This document shows, piece by piece, positions 47,102 through 59,658 of a DNA stretch of 64,000 nucleotides. Source of the DNA: Pholiota molesta (Eukaryota > Basidiomycota > Agaricomycetes > Agaricales > Strophariaceae); contig JACGCK010000016.1 in NCBI GenBank assembly GCA_014925825.1, forward strand, positions 310,001-374,000, in the 5' to 3' direction. The notes under the pieces are model-generated. The model was not told the origin of the DNA, did no database searches, and was given only the letters and a program-made list of their open reading frames with translations. Position numbers and translations under genes: made by a program. Position 1 is the first letter of the stretch; every line of letters begins with the position of its first letter.

Positions 47102-50100
47102 ATGTCTCACATCCCATCGCCAGCCACCGATGACGGCGACGACTACGTGTCGTCCACACCAACCCCACCACCATTTCCCCACCTCCACCGCACCGTCAGT
47201 CGCAGTTCAACATGGTCGGCAAACGACACCCCAGCACATCACAACGAGGGCACATCCTACTTTCCCTCGTCGCCGACGAACCAGTTTCACCCATCTCCCA
47301 TCCTGAGAAACACATCTGCACACTCTCAGAGACGACGGCCACGGCCAGAACGCAGCACCAGCGTCAGCAGCTCACAGGCTACCAACCGCGCGTACCGCGA
47401 TGACGACATACTAAGTGAGCAAGATGAAAATGAGGGTAATGAAGACGGCAACAGTAGCGAAAGGCCACATAGCAAACGACGAGGCAAAGCCCCTGCGGAC
47501 CCTGCTGCCGCCGAGAGCGACGAAGATGATGACGAGGCCGACCCAATAACGACCCTCAAAGACCGACAATCTCTCATTAATGTCCAACATCCTTTCGGTC
47601 TACCTATCTGGAAACCAGCTCTTTACAAGAAGTCCCGTTCCGTGACGCGTCATGCTGATGAAGCTTTGCACTCAATCCCCTCTGCGCAGGCTGAACGGCA
47701 TCTCCTTCCAGGCAACCTCTTCTGGGCCATCGCCTTCGGTTGGTGGCTTGGCCTTATATGCATCCTCTTATCCGCAGTACTTTATGTTGTGCCTCAAGGT
47801 GGTCAACAGTATTCCAACCTCATCTATGGGTTAGGTTGGTACCTCTTCTGGCCATTTGGTAAATACGTGGAGGGAGACGTCTATGTATCTGACGACGCCG
47901 GGAAAGATGACGATGCCAATGAAGAGGCACCACTCATCCGACGCTGGAGCGACAGTAACGACACCGTACGAGGGGTATCGCCTTCTAGAAATGGTGATAC
48001 TGTTCGACAACCCCCCGCCTCCGAACACTCTACTGTGACTCCTGCTAACTTTCCACCGCAGGCCCGTGTTATTTTCGCTGGACCAGAGCAGCCTCAAGAA
48101 ACAACAGCGCTTCTGGGCCATCAAGCTTCGCAGACTCCATTGCCAGTCAAATCATATGGGATTGCGACTCCACATACCTTTGCGGCGTCATCGGGTACTG
48201 CTCTTGAAACGCACGCAGAACCCGAGAAAGGAAACTTCCTCGGCAATGTTTGTTTTTGGCTAGCCCTGATTTCTATCATCGCTCCCCTTATGCTCGTCGT
48301 GTGCATTATCTGTTGGGCGCTTGTCGTTACCATTCCAATGGCAAAGCTCAATTGGGTTTTGTTACACCATTTATTCACCAAACCCAATCAAATACGATTC
48401 TGTGCTGCTCCGCCTGTAGTAGTCGTTGCGACCGATGAGCCGACTGGTAGCACCGAACGCACTGGAGAAGATGGCTCGGCACCTACGGCCCATTTTTCTT
48501 TCAGACATACACGGCTATCCGAAGGCCAACTCGCCCCCTCTGGGTCTCCAACATCTACTGTTTTACTATGCACATACCGCGCAGTGGGTCTACAATATTA
48601 CAAATATACAGTCGGTGGTGTCAACATCCTCTTCGTTAATCTTCTTCCAGTTGTGTTCTTTGTCATTTTCGACGGCTTTGTACTCATGCCTATCGTCGAA
48701 GAAAGAGAGCGCAATGGCCAACATGTCTCACCATTCCTCGGTTTCATTGCTTCACAAGCTCTTATTTTCATCCTCAGTCTTACCAGCGTCATTCCGCTTT
48801 CATATTTCATCGGTATGGCCGTTGCTTCTATTTCAGCACAATCATCTATCGGAATGGGTGCCGTTATCAACGCAACTTTCGGTTCAATCATTGAAATCAT
48901 CCTGTACGGGATTGCCCTTACTCAGGGTAAAGGTCATCTTGTAGAAGGATCCATTGTCGGAAGTTTGCTTGCTGGAGTATTGCTTATGCCTGGTATGAGT
49001 ATGTGCAGCGGTGCCTTAAGACGGAAAGAGCAAACATTTAATGCGAAAAGCGCTGGTGTAACCAGTATGATGCTCATCATGGCTATCATCGGTGCCCTCG
49101 CGCCTACTTTATTCTATCAGACATATGGCAATGTTAGCATTCTTTTACCTCATACCTTTTCATATTCTAACTGTTTTCTCTTGCAGTTTCAGCTAGTCTG
49201 TAGTGGATGTCCTTCTTCTCCTCAGCTTCCTGGTAATGCTCCATGGATTTGTGATCATTGCTATTACAAGCATCCTGATCCAGTTGATGACCCTTTCTAT
49301 CAATCAACTGTTAAGAGTTTGATGTATTTCTGTGCTGCAATCCTCCTATTCGTGAGTATCCAATACTTTTTGCTACTACTATATGAACTAATAATTCATG
49401 GGAACAGTCGTATTTAGTTGGGCTTTGGTTTTCTTTGCGCACACATGCTACTCAGATATGGCAGAATCCACAACAACTTCTTCAATCGATGGAGCTGCCC
49501 ACTCATAATAGGCTTTCACTGTACAACAAGATCATTCACCCTGGGGGGCGGGATGCTCAACTCTCTGGAACTCTTCATAGGAAGTCAAGCAATGCCAATG
49601 CCAATCCAGCAAACAACAGCAATGCTCCGTCACGCACGGGGACCCCGCTTCCGCCTAGTTTGTTGCCCTACCCCGCTCCTGTTCCTATTCCCGCGAGTAC
49701 TCTTCCTACCTCGTCGTCTCGACCAATTCCCACACCCACTGCTTCTCCGTCTTTCCAACGAAAGGTTTCTTATGCCCAAACCAATTTCTTGCCTGTATTG
49801 GAGAGCGTCGATCATGCAGTGAAAAATACGGACTTGCGCAATATGCAGTTATCACAACCTCTGACCACCGATGATTTCACACGCGCAGTGGCTGTGGCTA
49901 CCGTCAGTGCCCTTCGCCATCAACAAGCGCATGGTCAGGGTGCTGGGAAAACCCGAGTGGCTGAACATGAGGCGGCCGGAGGTCACGATGCGCCTTCTTG
50001 GAGCCGCACTACGAGTGCAAGCGTATTACTGGGTTGTACCTTCCTGTATGCGATAATTGCTGGTATGTTGTTATTTCCCCATATCTGTTTGACCGACCTT

Positions 50101-50822
50101 TTAACCTGTTCCGTTAAACAGAACTATTGGTCGATGTTGTTGATGTCATCCTTCAAGATTCCGGTATTGACGAGAAGTTTTTGGGTATCACCTTGTTTGC
50201 CCTTGTTCCCAACACAACAGAATTCATGAACGCTATCTCGTTTGCTTTGAACGGTAATATTGCACTGAGGTTATTTTCTATCCATTTCGGAGTTAATTCG
50301 TCAAACTAATTACATGCGTTATAGCATGGAAATTGGATCAGCGTATGCTCTGCAAGTATGTCTTCTGCAGATTCCCGCAATGGTCGCATTCTCCGCTTGG
50401 TACGACCCCGTCAATATGGGGGAAGTTGCTAAAACTTTCAGGTAAGTAAAAAAAACAGTTCGCTGAGACGTGGGCTTATTTTTGCTTGGTCTTCATAGTT
50501 TAATCTTCCCAAGATGGGATGTTATCGCCATCATCCTTGCTATGTTCTTGATGACTTACACCTATATCGAGGCCAAGAGTAACTATCATCGAGGAAGCAT
50601 CCTCATTCTCAGGTGTGTCTACTTGATTATCCCTACATCGAGTTTTCTGTTAACACTCCATTTCCCAGTTACCTGGTCCTCATTGCTGGATTCTATTTTG
50701 CCCCACCGACGGCTGTGGATATCGACCAAGGGCACTTTGACAGCCTCTCAAACACCCTTCAAGAATTTCCTGCTCTCTCTCTTCTGCAAAATATTCGATG
50801 GTACTTAAGCTCAATTTGGTGA
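47102..50822 (+). CDS. VNX1-like vacuolar cation/proton antiporter (CaCA/CAX superfamily)
   Basis: The long first exon starts at ATG 47102 (MSHIPSPATDDGDD); the frame is open further upstream but Pro-rich without a better start. The cytosolic N-terminus contains LINVQHPFGLPIWKPALYKKSRSV, matching yeast Vnx1. About a dozen membrane segments follow. The two CaCA alpha-repeats are MGAVINATFGSIIEIILYG and LVPNTTEFMNAISFALNGNIALSMEIGSA, each with the Asn/Glu ion-binding core. A loop with two C-x2-C pairs (CSGC...CDHC, about 49198-49265) lies between membrane segments. Introns near 49133-49186, 49351-49407, 50065-50120, 50268-50323, 50443-50498 and 50612-50668 join in frame. Family knowledge: Vnx1 exchanges Na+/K+ for H+ at the vacuole; CAX relatives move Ca2+. 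Which ion dominates here is open. Confidence 0.85.
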
Positions 50823-51147
50823 TTGAGTATTGTCACTCCTGAGCGAATACTTGTGCTACACACAAAAAGGACTCACACTTTACATTCGACATCCTACATC
50901 CGATCCTTGACGTCACATCGCCCCTAACTCTTGCCCAGTTTCACTGGGTTTAACGACCTATTCTTGGTGTTATAGTTATTCTCATGCTCTTTGATCCTGC
51001 TGTTTTTTTCCGCTCTACAGATTCCCCATTCTTACACATAAAGTGCTTCTTGTTCATTGTGGAAATCGTTTGTTATGATACAGGTTCGTATATTACAACT
51101 TTGGAAACATTGTTTATCGTACAAACGCGGGAGAACTCTCAGAGACA
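50823..51147. other. Convergent 3' intergenic region
   Basis: A 325-base gap between the 3' ends of the antiporter and DDB1 genes. Nothing else recognised. Confidence 0.5.
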
Positions 51148-54100
51148 TCAATGCAAACTTTGCAATTGTTCCACGATCTTGAGGATTTCTTCCTCTGACA
51201 TCTTTAGCTTCTCGGGTTCACTTCCGCCCTTCATGACTTTCTCCAGTGTCTTGGGAGTTCCTTGGAGGCTGGCAAATTGCTCCAGGAAGTCGCCGTCAAT
51301 AAAACCATAAGCAGCGCCATCAGCATCACTGGGACCTCGGGTATTCTTAGGTGCCCTAAACCTGAATAACAAAAAAATGTAAACTTAGGCAGGAAAAGAA
51401 ACAATGTATGGACTTTACCTGGTGTGACTTGTGCCTCCCACACCTGATATAACAGCAGCAAGATTTCGTTGCAGTTCCGTAAGGTGTAAAGAAAGAACAT
51501 CATCCTCTACGTCAGTAATGATGCCTATACGACCAGAAGATGTGAAGTAGATCATTTGAGGTTTGAATTTAGATTCCTTGGTTTGATCGGCGGTCGTCAA
51601 ATAGCCTGGTATATAATATCAGTATTGCCGCTTGCGCATCTACAAATAATTGAAAGGTACCTCGCACGAGTTTAGATACCATATCCCCAATGTAGAACTG
51701 TCCAATGGACTCCAAAGCTTCTCCTCGTAAATTTCTCCCAAGAGTAAACATAACGAAATTGTGCGAATCCTATTGGAAACAGAGTTGGTTAAGAACAGTC
51801 AGCATAGCAAACAGTAAAGGATGAACAAACATTTGATGCAATGATGTTGTTAGTATCTAGAGCTTCGACAGACACAGGATAGAGAGGGGTGTAGTCTTTG
51901 GCTTCTAGAGTCAATCTGTTTTCATTGACTTTCAACAATGAGACGGAGCTAATTTGGTCCCCTGCGACAATGCGATTTTTGAACGATCCTAGACTGGTGA
52001 CCAAGTAATTATGGTTCCAATCTGCGATATTCTTGAGCGAATAGGTCGGGCATTGCGTTTCCTCATTGGACACGTCGAACCGATAAAGTAAACCTTACGA
52101 CGATGTCAGTCCCAGAGATAAAATATGAGAAAAATGCACAATACATACCGATGAATTGACGGCTGCTATAATCTTACCTTCGACTTCTTTCAGCGCATAT
52201 ACGCAGCCCTTCACCTTGGAAGATGTAATCAAAGATAATTCCAGACCTGACGTTTTTGTTGCCACAGTGGACGAGTGCGCAGTGAAAATTAACAATCTTC
52301 CGGACGTAGGCTCTAGTTCTTCTTCTTTGTATATGACAGTTCCAAGGCAGAAGAATGGTTTCTCCTGGTTTTCTACAACAGTCTTGAACGATAAAATAGA
52401 TGTGATTTCTTCATTTGGTTCGGTTTTGTATCTGCCAAGATCTATATCGGAAGTGAGCTCTAAATTAAGGAACAAAAAGGGAGAAAGAGTACGGACGAGC
52501 AAGTGAATTGTCGTCAATGAGATGGAAGGTGCTCCTTGCAGGTTCGTATGTTCCTATTCTCGTCGGTTCCACCCGCCAACATGCCACACCGAAAGCTTTC
52601 AACAAAGGTTCATGAATAATTTTGCGTGGATTATCCAGGCCAAATGATGTCTATGGAACCATTTAGAAGATATATATGGTTGAGATAATAGGACTCGTAC
52701 TGAGCGGATATTTATTTTATTCAGATTCCGCACTGAGCCGATGGACAACCCTGTTGGTGTAGCAAGAACCAAGGCAGAAGTAAATGTCCTCGTGTTCAAC
52801 TTGGACACTGCCGACACGTCCTATAGAATAGGAACAAACTTGAGCAAAGGATTCACAGAAATAAAGATAAAAATGAGAACTACCTTCAACATAACAGGTG
52901 AATTGGCTAGTCGATTCTTTTCGCAGAAGAATATGCTCGCTTGATTACCAGCAGCGAAGACTGATTTCTTCCCGTCCACTTCACATGGAGTCAGACTGAT
53001 CGGAGCATGGCCAAGAGAGATTATTTTTAAGTCTTTCAGAACACCGCCTTTCCAAGCTAACGAGGCGACCGATCCGTCGCCTAAGCCTGCTAGAAGGTAG
53101 GCGTGATAGTTCGGCTTTTTAGGGCTGGTGTCTGTGCCGAAATTGTACAACAGAAGGGATCGCACTAGCGCAGGTAAGGCCATGGATCGTGTACTGGGAC
53201 CTGATGACAGTGCGCCATTCGAAATAGTGAAGAGTTCGATGACGTTTGATTCCCAGTAGGCCACAGACACTATGGTGGAAAATGGTTTCTGCGGATCCAA
53301 GGGCATGAATGATATAGCTGATATTTCTGAACCTGTCGGATGTATTCTATCCAAAATCATCAATATAAAACCACACCAATGAACGAATCAAAGCTTACAA
53401 AAGTTCTCTAAACTCAATTGCATCATTGGCTATGCAAAGCAGCATGATGCGTCCTCCGCTCAACGCCAAAGCTACTTGACTAGAGTTCACACTGGCTGCG
53501 ACAATTTCGAGAGGACGAGTGTTTGGGGGTGCCTTGTTCTCGAGGTTCCAAAGGCCACGTTCAATATACATTTTGAGCGTGGTATCCCATTCAAGTAAGT
53601 AGGCACCAGTCGGGACAACCTGCACAATAAGACGAGAGTTGCAATAAATGGAATTTTGGCGTGCTTGGAAGTTCGAAAGTGCAAGAGTGGGCTGATTGGT
53701 CACGAATCCGCTTGGTGGGGCAAACTCTTCGTGTTGCAGAGTGATGGTATTTCCAGAATCGTTGATGCGGAACAAGTGGCTTTCATTCACAGTGGATATA
53801 AGTAAATGCGTGTTGGTCCTGATTGCCTGGTATAAGAGTCGAAATCAACATTGGATGGTAATGAGAAGACTTACAGGTCATCATAAGCAGCGCGTATAGA
53901 CCACATTTGTGCAACATCAGTCAGACCGTGAACAAAAGCCGCCTCCTTGAAGTCAGCCCCATGTCTCACAACATTGACACTCCCTGTGTTTGCGCCTCCG
54001 CTGCATGTAACAATTTGATTCTAATATATATATATATGTTAATGGTGATGATATACTCTGTCAATAAAATGTAACCCACCTGTCCATTCCCGTCCGTGTC

Positions 54101-55757
54101 CACAGAAATTGCATCCATTATAGGCGCAATGTTTTTGTAGGATTCCAAAACATTGATATAGGAGCCCTGAGGCTCGACGACGCGTCCAAGTTTAGAATAA
54201 TCGGCGACATCCTCTCCATCGACATCCATATCGTCCTGTGGACCTGCCTTTTCTTTCCCTTTGTTCGAAGCTAGACTCATCAAGCTATTTGCTGAAACTG
54301 TTTTGACTTCAGTTGGGATAGAAAGGATGCACAATTCTTGGGAAGATATAGAAGTTGGAGAAATTTGAACGAGCTGAGAATCGCCCAGGTGAGACCCGAC
54401 ATACAGAGTTTGGTTTGTCAGGTAACTCAATGTCATGGGCGAAGAAATCTTGAAAAGATAATGAGAGTGTCAGAAAAAATGTGTGATGAAAAAGTCAACA
54501 TTACCTCGCCAAGAGGAACTAGGATCAGCCCAAGTTGACTGAGATTATCCAAAGACAGCATCGACAGTCTTCCAAAGGAATCACTAATTAGAAATCGAGA
54601 TGGAACTTCGTCAATGGCACACCATCTGACAAGCAGGAGTCAACGAGCTGCAGGATTCTCAAGGAAAGGCACCCACGCCGTCACTACGTTCCATGGCCAA
54701 TCGACACTAGCCTTGGCTTTTCTCTTTCGGAATCCTCGCTCCTGAGCTTTTGCTTTTGCTTGAGCAGATTCCACGGAATCTGTGCTTTTCAATTTTGATT
54801 CTAAGCGCTTCTGTTTGCCTCTTTGCTTTGCCTGGCTCTCCATTGAAGCTACTTCGAAGAGAAGGACCTGTCGACCCCCGACCACCATGACTCCCCCTGC
54901 AAAGGCAGCATCTGAGTCCTTTTCTTCCGCCGAGGAATTTGGTTGGACCGGAATCAGTTGCGGAGGGAGTTCGGAAGGATAAGGGACTACCCTCTCAGGA
55001 ATTACTGTCGGAAGCAGCACAGTGGATAGTTGGGGCGATAATTCCAGGCCATCAACATCGATGTCGCGTGCACATAGTTGCAGGCGATTCTGAGAATCGA
55101 TATAGAGAATGGCCAAGGTAAATTCATCCTCAGAGGTTGGTAGGAAGCAAATCGATAGCACGTTTATCTCCGGCAACCTTTGCATGATGAGATACGAAAG
55201 ATATTGTAATGTGCATGGAAGGCTACTCACGAAACATCAAAATCCTCACTATAGTTTCCCGCCTTAAATGTAATGATCTTGAGCTTTCCAGCATAGTAGC
55301 TAGCTGCTGCAAGCTTCCCAGAAGGGTGCACAAGGAAATCGGTAAAGAACTCTGCGGTTCGGGGTAAGCGCTCGAAGAGAGACAGTTGCTTTTTCACTAT
55401 GAGTTCTGCAGTCCAGTCTCTGATTCTTGGTATTCGAGGATGATAAATTCGGGATCGGGGTGCGTAAGCATCACAGCAATGTTCGAACGCGTTTCATAGC
55501 TCTGTCTCACGTTCAGCCTCGAAGGTCATATAGGCTGTATGAATGGGACCTACTGAAATACGGATGCTCTTCACAGAGCATATCTTCCCCCATATGTTTA
55601 CAACGCACTCATGTTGCAGACCATGTGGTCTTAGTGAGTAGACGTCGAGCCTGTTTATCTTTGCAACCACAAGATGTTCGAGATCTCGAGAGCCAAGTTG
55701 ACATTTCACAGACGAGAGAACAGAGGAAGAAGGATGAAATGTCGAGACAATCTTCAT
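51148..55757 (-). CDS. DDB1: DNA damage-binding protein 1 (DDB1), three-propeller adaptor of CUL4 ligases
   Basis: ATG 55755-55757 begins MKIVSTFHPSSSVLSSVKCQ, followed by HLVVAKINRLDVYSLRPHGL and NIWGKICSVKSIRI, the conserved N-terminus of DDB1. Further blocks follow: AEFFTDFLVHPSGKLAAASYYAGKLKI, SFGRLSMLSLDNLSQLGLILVPLGE, TLSYLTNQTLYVGSHLGDSQL, NQIVTCSGGANTGSVNVVRHG, EISAISFMPLDPQKPF, HAYLLAGLGDGSVASLAW, HNFVMFTLGRNLRGEALESIG and a C-terminal helix ILKIVEQLQSLH (TGA 51148-51150). The length (about 1,150-1,200 residues) fits the family. Insertions of charged sequence (KRKAKASVDW, DDMDVDGEDV) occur in loops. Family knowledge: DDB1 links substrate receptors (DCAFs) to Cullin-4 in nucleotide-excision repair and replication control. 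Frames look intact over about fifteen exons. Confidence 0.88.
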
Positions 55758-55926
55758 GTTGAAGGGTTTGAATCAACTGGAAAAAGAGATTGGTGTGAAC
55801 AGTCTCTCGGAGCAAATGCTCTGGGAGGGAACAGTGGACAAGGAGCCCCTGGAGCCGAGATATTGACTAAAAGATCGGCGGCCCGAAGTAGCCGGCTATC
55901 AGCCTTTAAAAGCACTCAAGTATAAA

Positions 55927-56722
55927 TCATAGATCATCTTCTGCATTGCCAGCAGCGTACATAGTTCCATCCTCATTCATTACAATATCTCCATCATCTT
56001 TCTTGTTTCCCCCAACAAAATGATCCAGCACACCTGTTCCTTTCGGTTTGGACCTCAACGGCATAATATCTAGGAGAAATTTCATGAGGAGCTGTTATTC
56101 TGATTCACAAAATCAAGTTTACCTTCTAAGAACCAAAATTCATCTGCTCTTCTAGTTACAGTTACTGTAGATTGGAAACTGATTCAGTCCTTCTGGGGAT
56201 TGAAATGATCTCACGGCAGGAAACATACCTAGATCCTTATGTTGGACAGTCGTCCGCCTTTCCTTTTGTGACATTGCATAGCCCGCCTCTGTCAGACGTT
56301 TAATAAACTCTTCAGTCGCGAGAGATATCAAGAAGGTAGCTTCTTTTGCAACAATGGGTATTTCCTGGACCAACGTGTTCACCAATCAACCTTACTGAAC
56401 AAAGTGAGAAGTTGAGAACAGGTAGTCGCACCTTATCGACCTTTATAATCTTTTGCACCCTAGAGATGGGTAATAAGGATTTCCCGGGCTCTCTCTCCAA
56501 CTCTGTTGGCTCCTTTTTCTTCCGCTTCTTTGACTGAGCAACTTGATCTTGTGAGTCTGTCTGTTCGTGGTCGCCTTCAGCCAGATGGGCATCTTGAGCA
56601 TCTTCTACATCAGGCTCGAGTGGTTCCATTTCTTCATCTTCGGCATTCTGAGGCTCTTCGTACTGTAAATTGTCACCCTGCGTTTCTAGCTGAGTCTCTT
56701 CATCAGACTGGGGAGCAGACAT
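55927..56722 (-). CDS. Histone-fold protein, DPB3/POLE4-CHRAC-like (NF-YC type)
   Basis: ATG 56720-56722 begins MSAPQSDEETQLETQ, then an acidic region (DAEDEEMEPLEPDVED) and a KKRKKKEPTELE basic patch. The histone-fold follows over introns: GKSLLPISRVQKIIKVDK, then EIPIVAKEATFLISLATEEFI, KRLTEAGYAMSQKERRTTVQHKDL and TRRADEFWFLEDIMP. The RVQKIIK and VAKEATFLI blocks are the CBFD/NF-YB/HMF signature of the Dpb3/POLE4/CHRAC group. It ends AAGNAEDDL (TGA 55927-55929). Family knowledge: such subunits pair with a second histone-fold protein in DNA polymerase epsilon or chromatin-remodelling complexes. An ACGCGT box lies about 85 bases upstream of the start. NF-YC itself is less likely because its DNA-contact segments are not apparent. 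Confidence 0.8.
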
Positions 56723-57271
56723 GGTACGGAAGTGTGCGTGGAAGGGCCCGGGGAATAAGCAACATTTGATGCGCGTCAGTGACAAGTCGCGTCAAATGCA
56801 GGTCACGCGTTTACATTGTCACATCGTCTCCGACCAACTCCGACCCTCAATTCGAACTCGTTTTCCTTTGAATCCCATGAGAGAAAGTAGGACATTTTAT
56901 ATAAGATTATTGACTTATTAGTTTGCATACTAGTTGCATCTCCACAGCGTACCCACGCTGACGGCCAGTAATTATGCTTACGTCCGATCCCTGTCGACGC
57001 TGGCGTTACCGAGAGTACAAGTAAAGTGCAAGTCGAAGATACAATCTAAGTAAATTAGCATCTAATTGCATTCAGAATGCACCTTTATATCAGTTAAAAC
57101 CCAATGACAACACGAATGTTCGAAATCCATTAGAGATTGAGGATTAGAGAATGGCATCTAAATTAATAATCGCCCCTATATGGTCTAACCCGAAATATGT
57201 CTTACTGCGAAACTGGAATAGCAACATAGATGAGTGTCTTCAGAAAGGGTATAATCTCGTTGGCGGTTGGT
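56723..57271. other. Upstream region of the DPB3-like gene / 3' flank of HIT
   Basis: No gene seen. ACGCGT lies at 56805-56810 with related GCGCGTCA (56771) and TCGCGTCA (56787) motifs, all within 90 bases of the DPB3-like start. A short plus-strand frame (57151-57420) is antisense to HIT and is a shadow. Confidence 0.5.
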
Positions 57272-58018
57272 TCAAAGACGCGAACGCATTTGAGCCAAGA
57301 GAAGTTTTGCTTCGTCTTCGTCGAGCTCATCTCGTGCCTCAAATTCTTTCTGGTGCATATCTCGATGCGTCAACGGTGCGCGTCCTCCAACAGCTTCATT
57401 CGTTGCTTCTACTCCTTTAGCAGAGCTTCCAAATTTAGGAGCCGGGATTATGTGATAATGGACCTGTATAGGATATTAACCATGTCAAATTATCAGAGAA
57501 AGTTCAACATCAACGGCTACTGACATGAGGTACTGCCTGCGCATATTCTTGATTGCAAACAACATTTAAAGCTGTATTTTCAAGAGCTGAAACAAATATG
57601 TCTAAAGTTTAGTTCGATAGTTTATGAGGATAGCAGCTATTGCCTATAGACCTTGGGTGAGTGCATGAGCAACCTTCGACACCGATCTTCCTACAGCGCC
57701 TGCTATTTCAGGAGGAAGTTCTGATAGCCTAGATATGTGAGCTTTCGGAATGACGAGAGTATGGCCCTTTCTCAGAGGCAAGATATCTGCATGACAGAAA
57801 CGAGTCACGAAATATTGCGCGGCATTAGTTCATTGTACAAGTCCCGTCAACAACTTGTGTTGTTACTCACCCAGTATAGCAATCACCTCGTCGTCCTCAT
57901 ATACTACGTTAGCCGGCAGTTCACCCTTCAGGATACGACAAAAGGCGCAGTCGGGGTGGTGAGCCCAATCAGGATGAGGTTGTCGGTTCTTGTGCGCATT
58001 AATGATGAATGAAGTCAT
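57272..58018 (-). CDS. HIT-family nucleotide hydrolase/transferase
   Basis: ATG 58016-58018 begins MTSFIINAHKNRQPHPDWA. The HIT fold follows: HHPDCAFCRILKGELPANVVYEDDEVIAILD, LPLRKGHTLVIPKAHISRLSELPPEIAG and the catalytic triad motif HVHYHIIPAP. The last intron lies within it (PH|VHYH), with a GTCAGT donor near 57526. The C-terminus is EFEARDELDEDEAKLLLAQMRSRL (TGA 57272-57274). CAFC near the N-terminus matches the Cys pair that, with His residues, binds zinc in Hint-type proteins. Family knowledge: such proteins cleave AMP-linked compounds such as AMP-lysine or AP4A. The length of about 175 residues fits. The exact subfamily (HNT1-like) is likely but not certain. Confidence 0.85.
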
Positions 58019-58321
58019 TTGAGGAGTTTAGGAAGCCGGTTTACGCAGGTATGTCGGAAATATGGCCAATCAAAATGGGTCATGGAATAGGGTGGAGAAA
58101 GATTGGAGCTTCAAACTATCAAGCTTGCTAAGATTCCGGAGAACATGTGCGTTATGTAGTACGCCAACCTGACGCCAACTCTTCTGGCAGCGAATTACCA
58201 CACCGGCGTCAGTCTTGGCAGTTACGGGCCGGCACATATTATTATTACAGTGAGCCCCCATCATATCTTCATCTCCGATTCTTGCCTTCTTTCTCCCCGA
58301 ATTCGCCAAATTCAGTCTACT
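58019..58321. other. Divergent promoter between HIT and the methyltransferase
   Basis: A 300-base spacer between two divergent genes. No coding feature or clear TATA box was recognised. Confidence 0.45.
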
Positions 58322-59561
58322 ATGTCGCGCGGGGACAGAGTAACAGTGAATGGGAACCTTTCGATGTCAATGCGGGACAATTACGGCGAACATGGAGTGG
58401 CTGAGGCACGTCCGAATTTCACTTTGTTTCGGCATGTTGATTGAACTAGTGCATTTGGCAGTACTACAAAAAAGTTGGATCAAGTTATCGCAACCCTCAT
58501 TATCCAGGAATCCGTTCAAATCTGTTTGCTTGGTTTAATAGGTCTGCTCTGAATCGGGATTTGTTGCTGGACTCTAGTACTCATGAAGTCATGATGAACC
58601 TGCCAAACTACTAGGTGGTGGGACAACGAGCGCGAAGTCATTTCAAGGATAACTTCGGAGCAGATCATGCTCTTTGATATGGCCTGTGGTGAGTTGATAC
58701 ATTCAGGTTGAAACTGGTTAAGACTACAGTTGAATTTGGAGGCTAATGCTAACTTCGCGTTGACAGGAAGGTGCGTCCTTTGTACATGGCCGTTGTCGTT
58801 TGGATAACCCAATTTTATTGAACTCAAGCCTGCTTTAGCGGAGAAGTGACATTAGCTTTCTTCGAATGGTGTAATTCCGGGAAGAAATCACATCAGGAGT
58901 CACTAAACGCCCCAAATCCAGCTGGCTCTGTTCGTCCCCCAGTCGCGCGTCCACAAAGAAAAAGCGCAATCATTCCTATGCCTCTTGGTCCTGAATTTCC
59001 GAAGCCTCAGATAGCAGCAGCAGATCCAGTAAGAATCAGTCTAACAGCTAAATGATATCAGTCCTTTTACATTCCTAGTTTACAGCAGCGGCATACAAAG
59101 AACGGACCAACTACCATTGCTCCGAGCTTTCCTTTGAATCAATTGCTGAAGGATTGATGCCCGCTACATGCGTAAACATCGTCGATGGATCCATACGCGA
59201 CGTCGCCTCATCGCAGTCCAACGAAACAACAGAAGATGTAGAAAGGCCGCATCAAGTGGAAATGGTCATCTGCTCGTTCGCATTGCATCTCATCGAAAAT
59301 CCTTCAGCTCTGTTCGCGCTTCTGTGGCAGCTGAGCTTGAAAGCGAGGTGGCTTGTTATTCTGGCGCCTCATAAAAAGCCAGAAGTAATTCGGTCTTCAT
59401 GTCCATTTATTGAAAAACCATTGGCTGATAAACATCATAACAGATTAAAGACGGTTGGGGATGGTATAAATGGGATATTGAGGCATGGATGGAGTGTCCT
59501 ATGTCCAGCTCATCTGGAGAACTGTTATATGATAGGTACATTTGTTTTCATTGTGGTTTGA
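58322..59561 (+). CDS. SAM-dependent methyltransferase-like protein with an apparent 4-nt microexon
   Basis: ATG 58322 starts MSRGDRVTVNGNLSMSMRDN. Splicing gives YGEHGYYKKVGSSYRNPHYPG, SNLFAWFNRWWDNEREVISRI and TSEQIMLFDMACGSGEVTLAFFEW. The LFDMACGSGEVT segment is SAM-binding motif I. It appears only if a 4-base exon (GAAG, 58767-58770) is kept between introns 58689-58766 and 58771-58838. Downstream, AAYKERTNYHCSELSFESIAEG, QVEMVICSFALHLIENPSAL and ARWLVILAPHKKPE complete a Rossmann methyltransferase core. The last exon is uncertain, because a GTACAT donor near 59533 may lead to a short different C-terminus ending about 59620. The YYKKVGSSYRNPH segment is characteristic of a fungal methyltransferase-like family of unknown substrate; methyl transfer is inferred. 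Confidence 0.7.
58767..58770 (+). other. Proposed 4-nt microexon GAAG
   Basis: Preceded by TTGACAG and followed by GTGCGT, both good splice signals. Its inclusion joins TGTG to CGGAGAAGTG and yields CGSGEVT; omitting it causes a stop within a few codons. Confidence 0.6.
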
Positions 59562-59658
59562 ACTTGACTGAAATATTCGGTTTGGAAGAGTGCATTGTCG
59601 GGCATATCGCAGTGTAAATGTTTGAAGATAATCAATTAAACATATATACTGCTATAAA

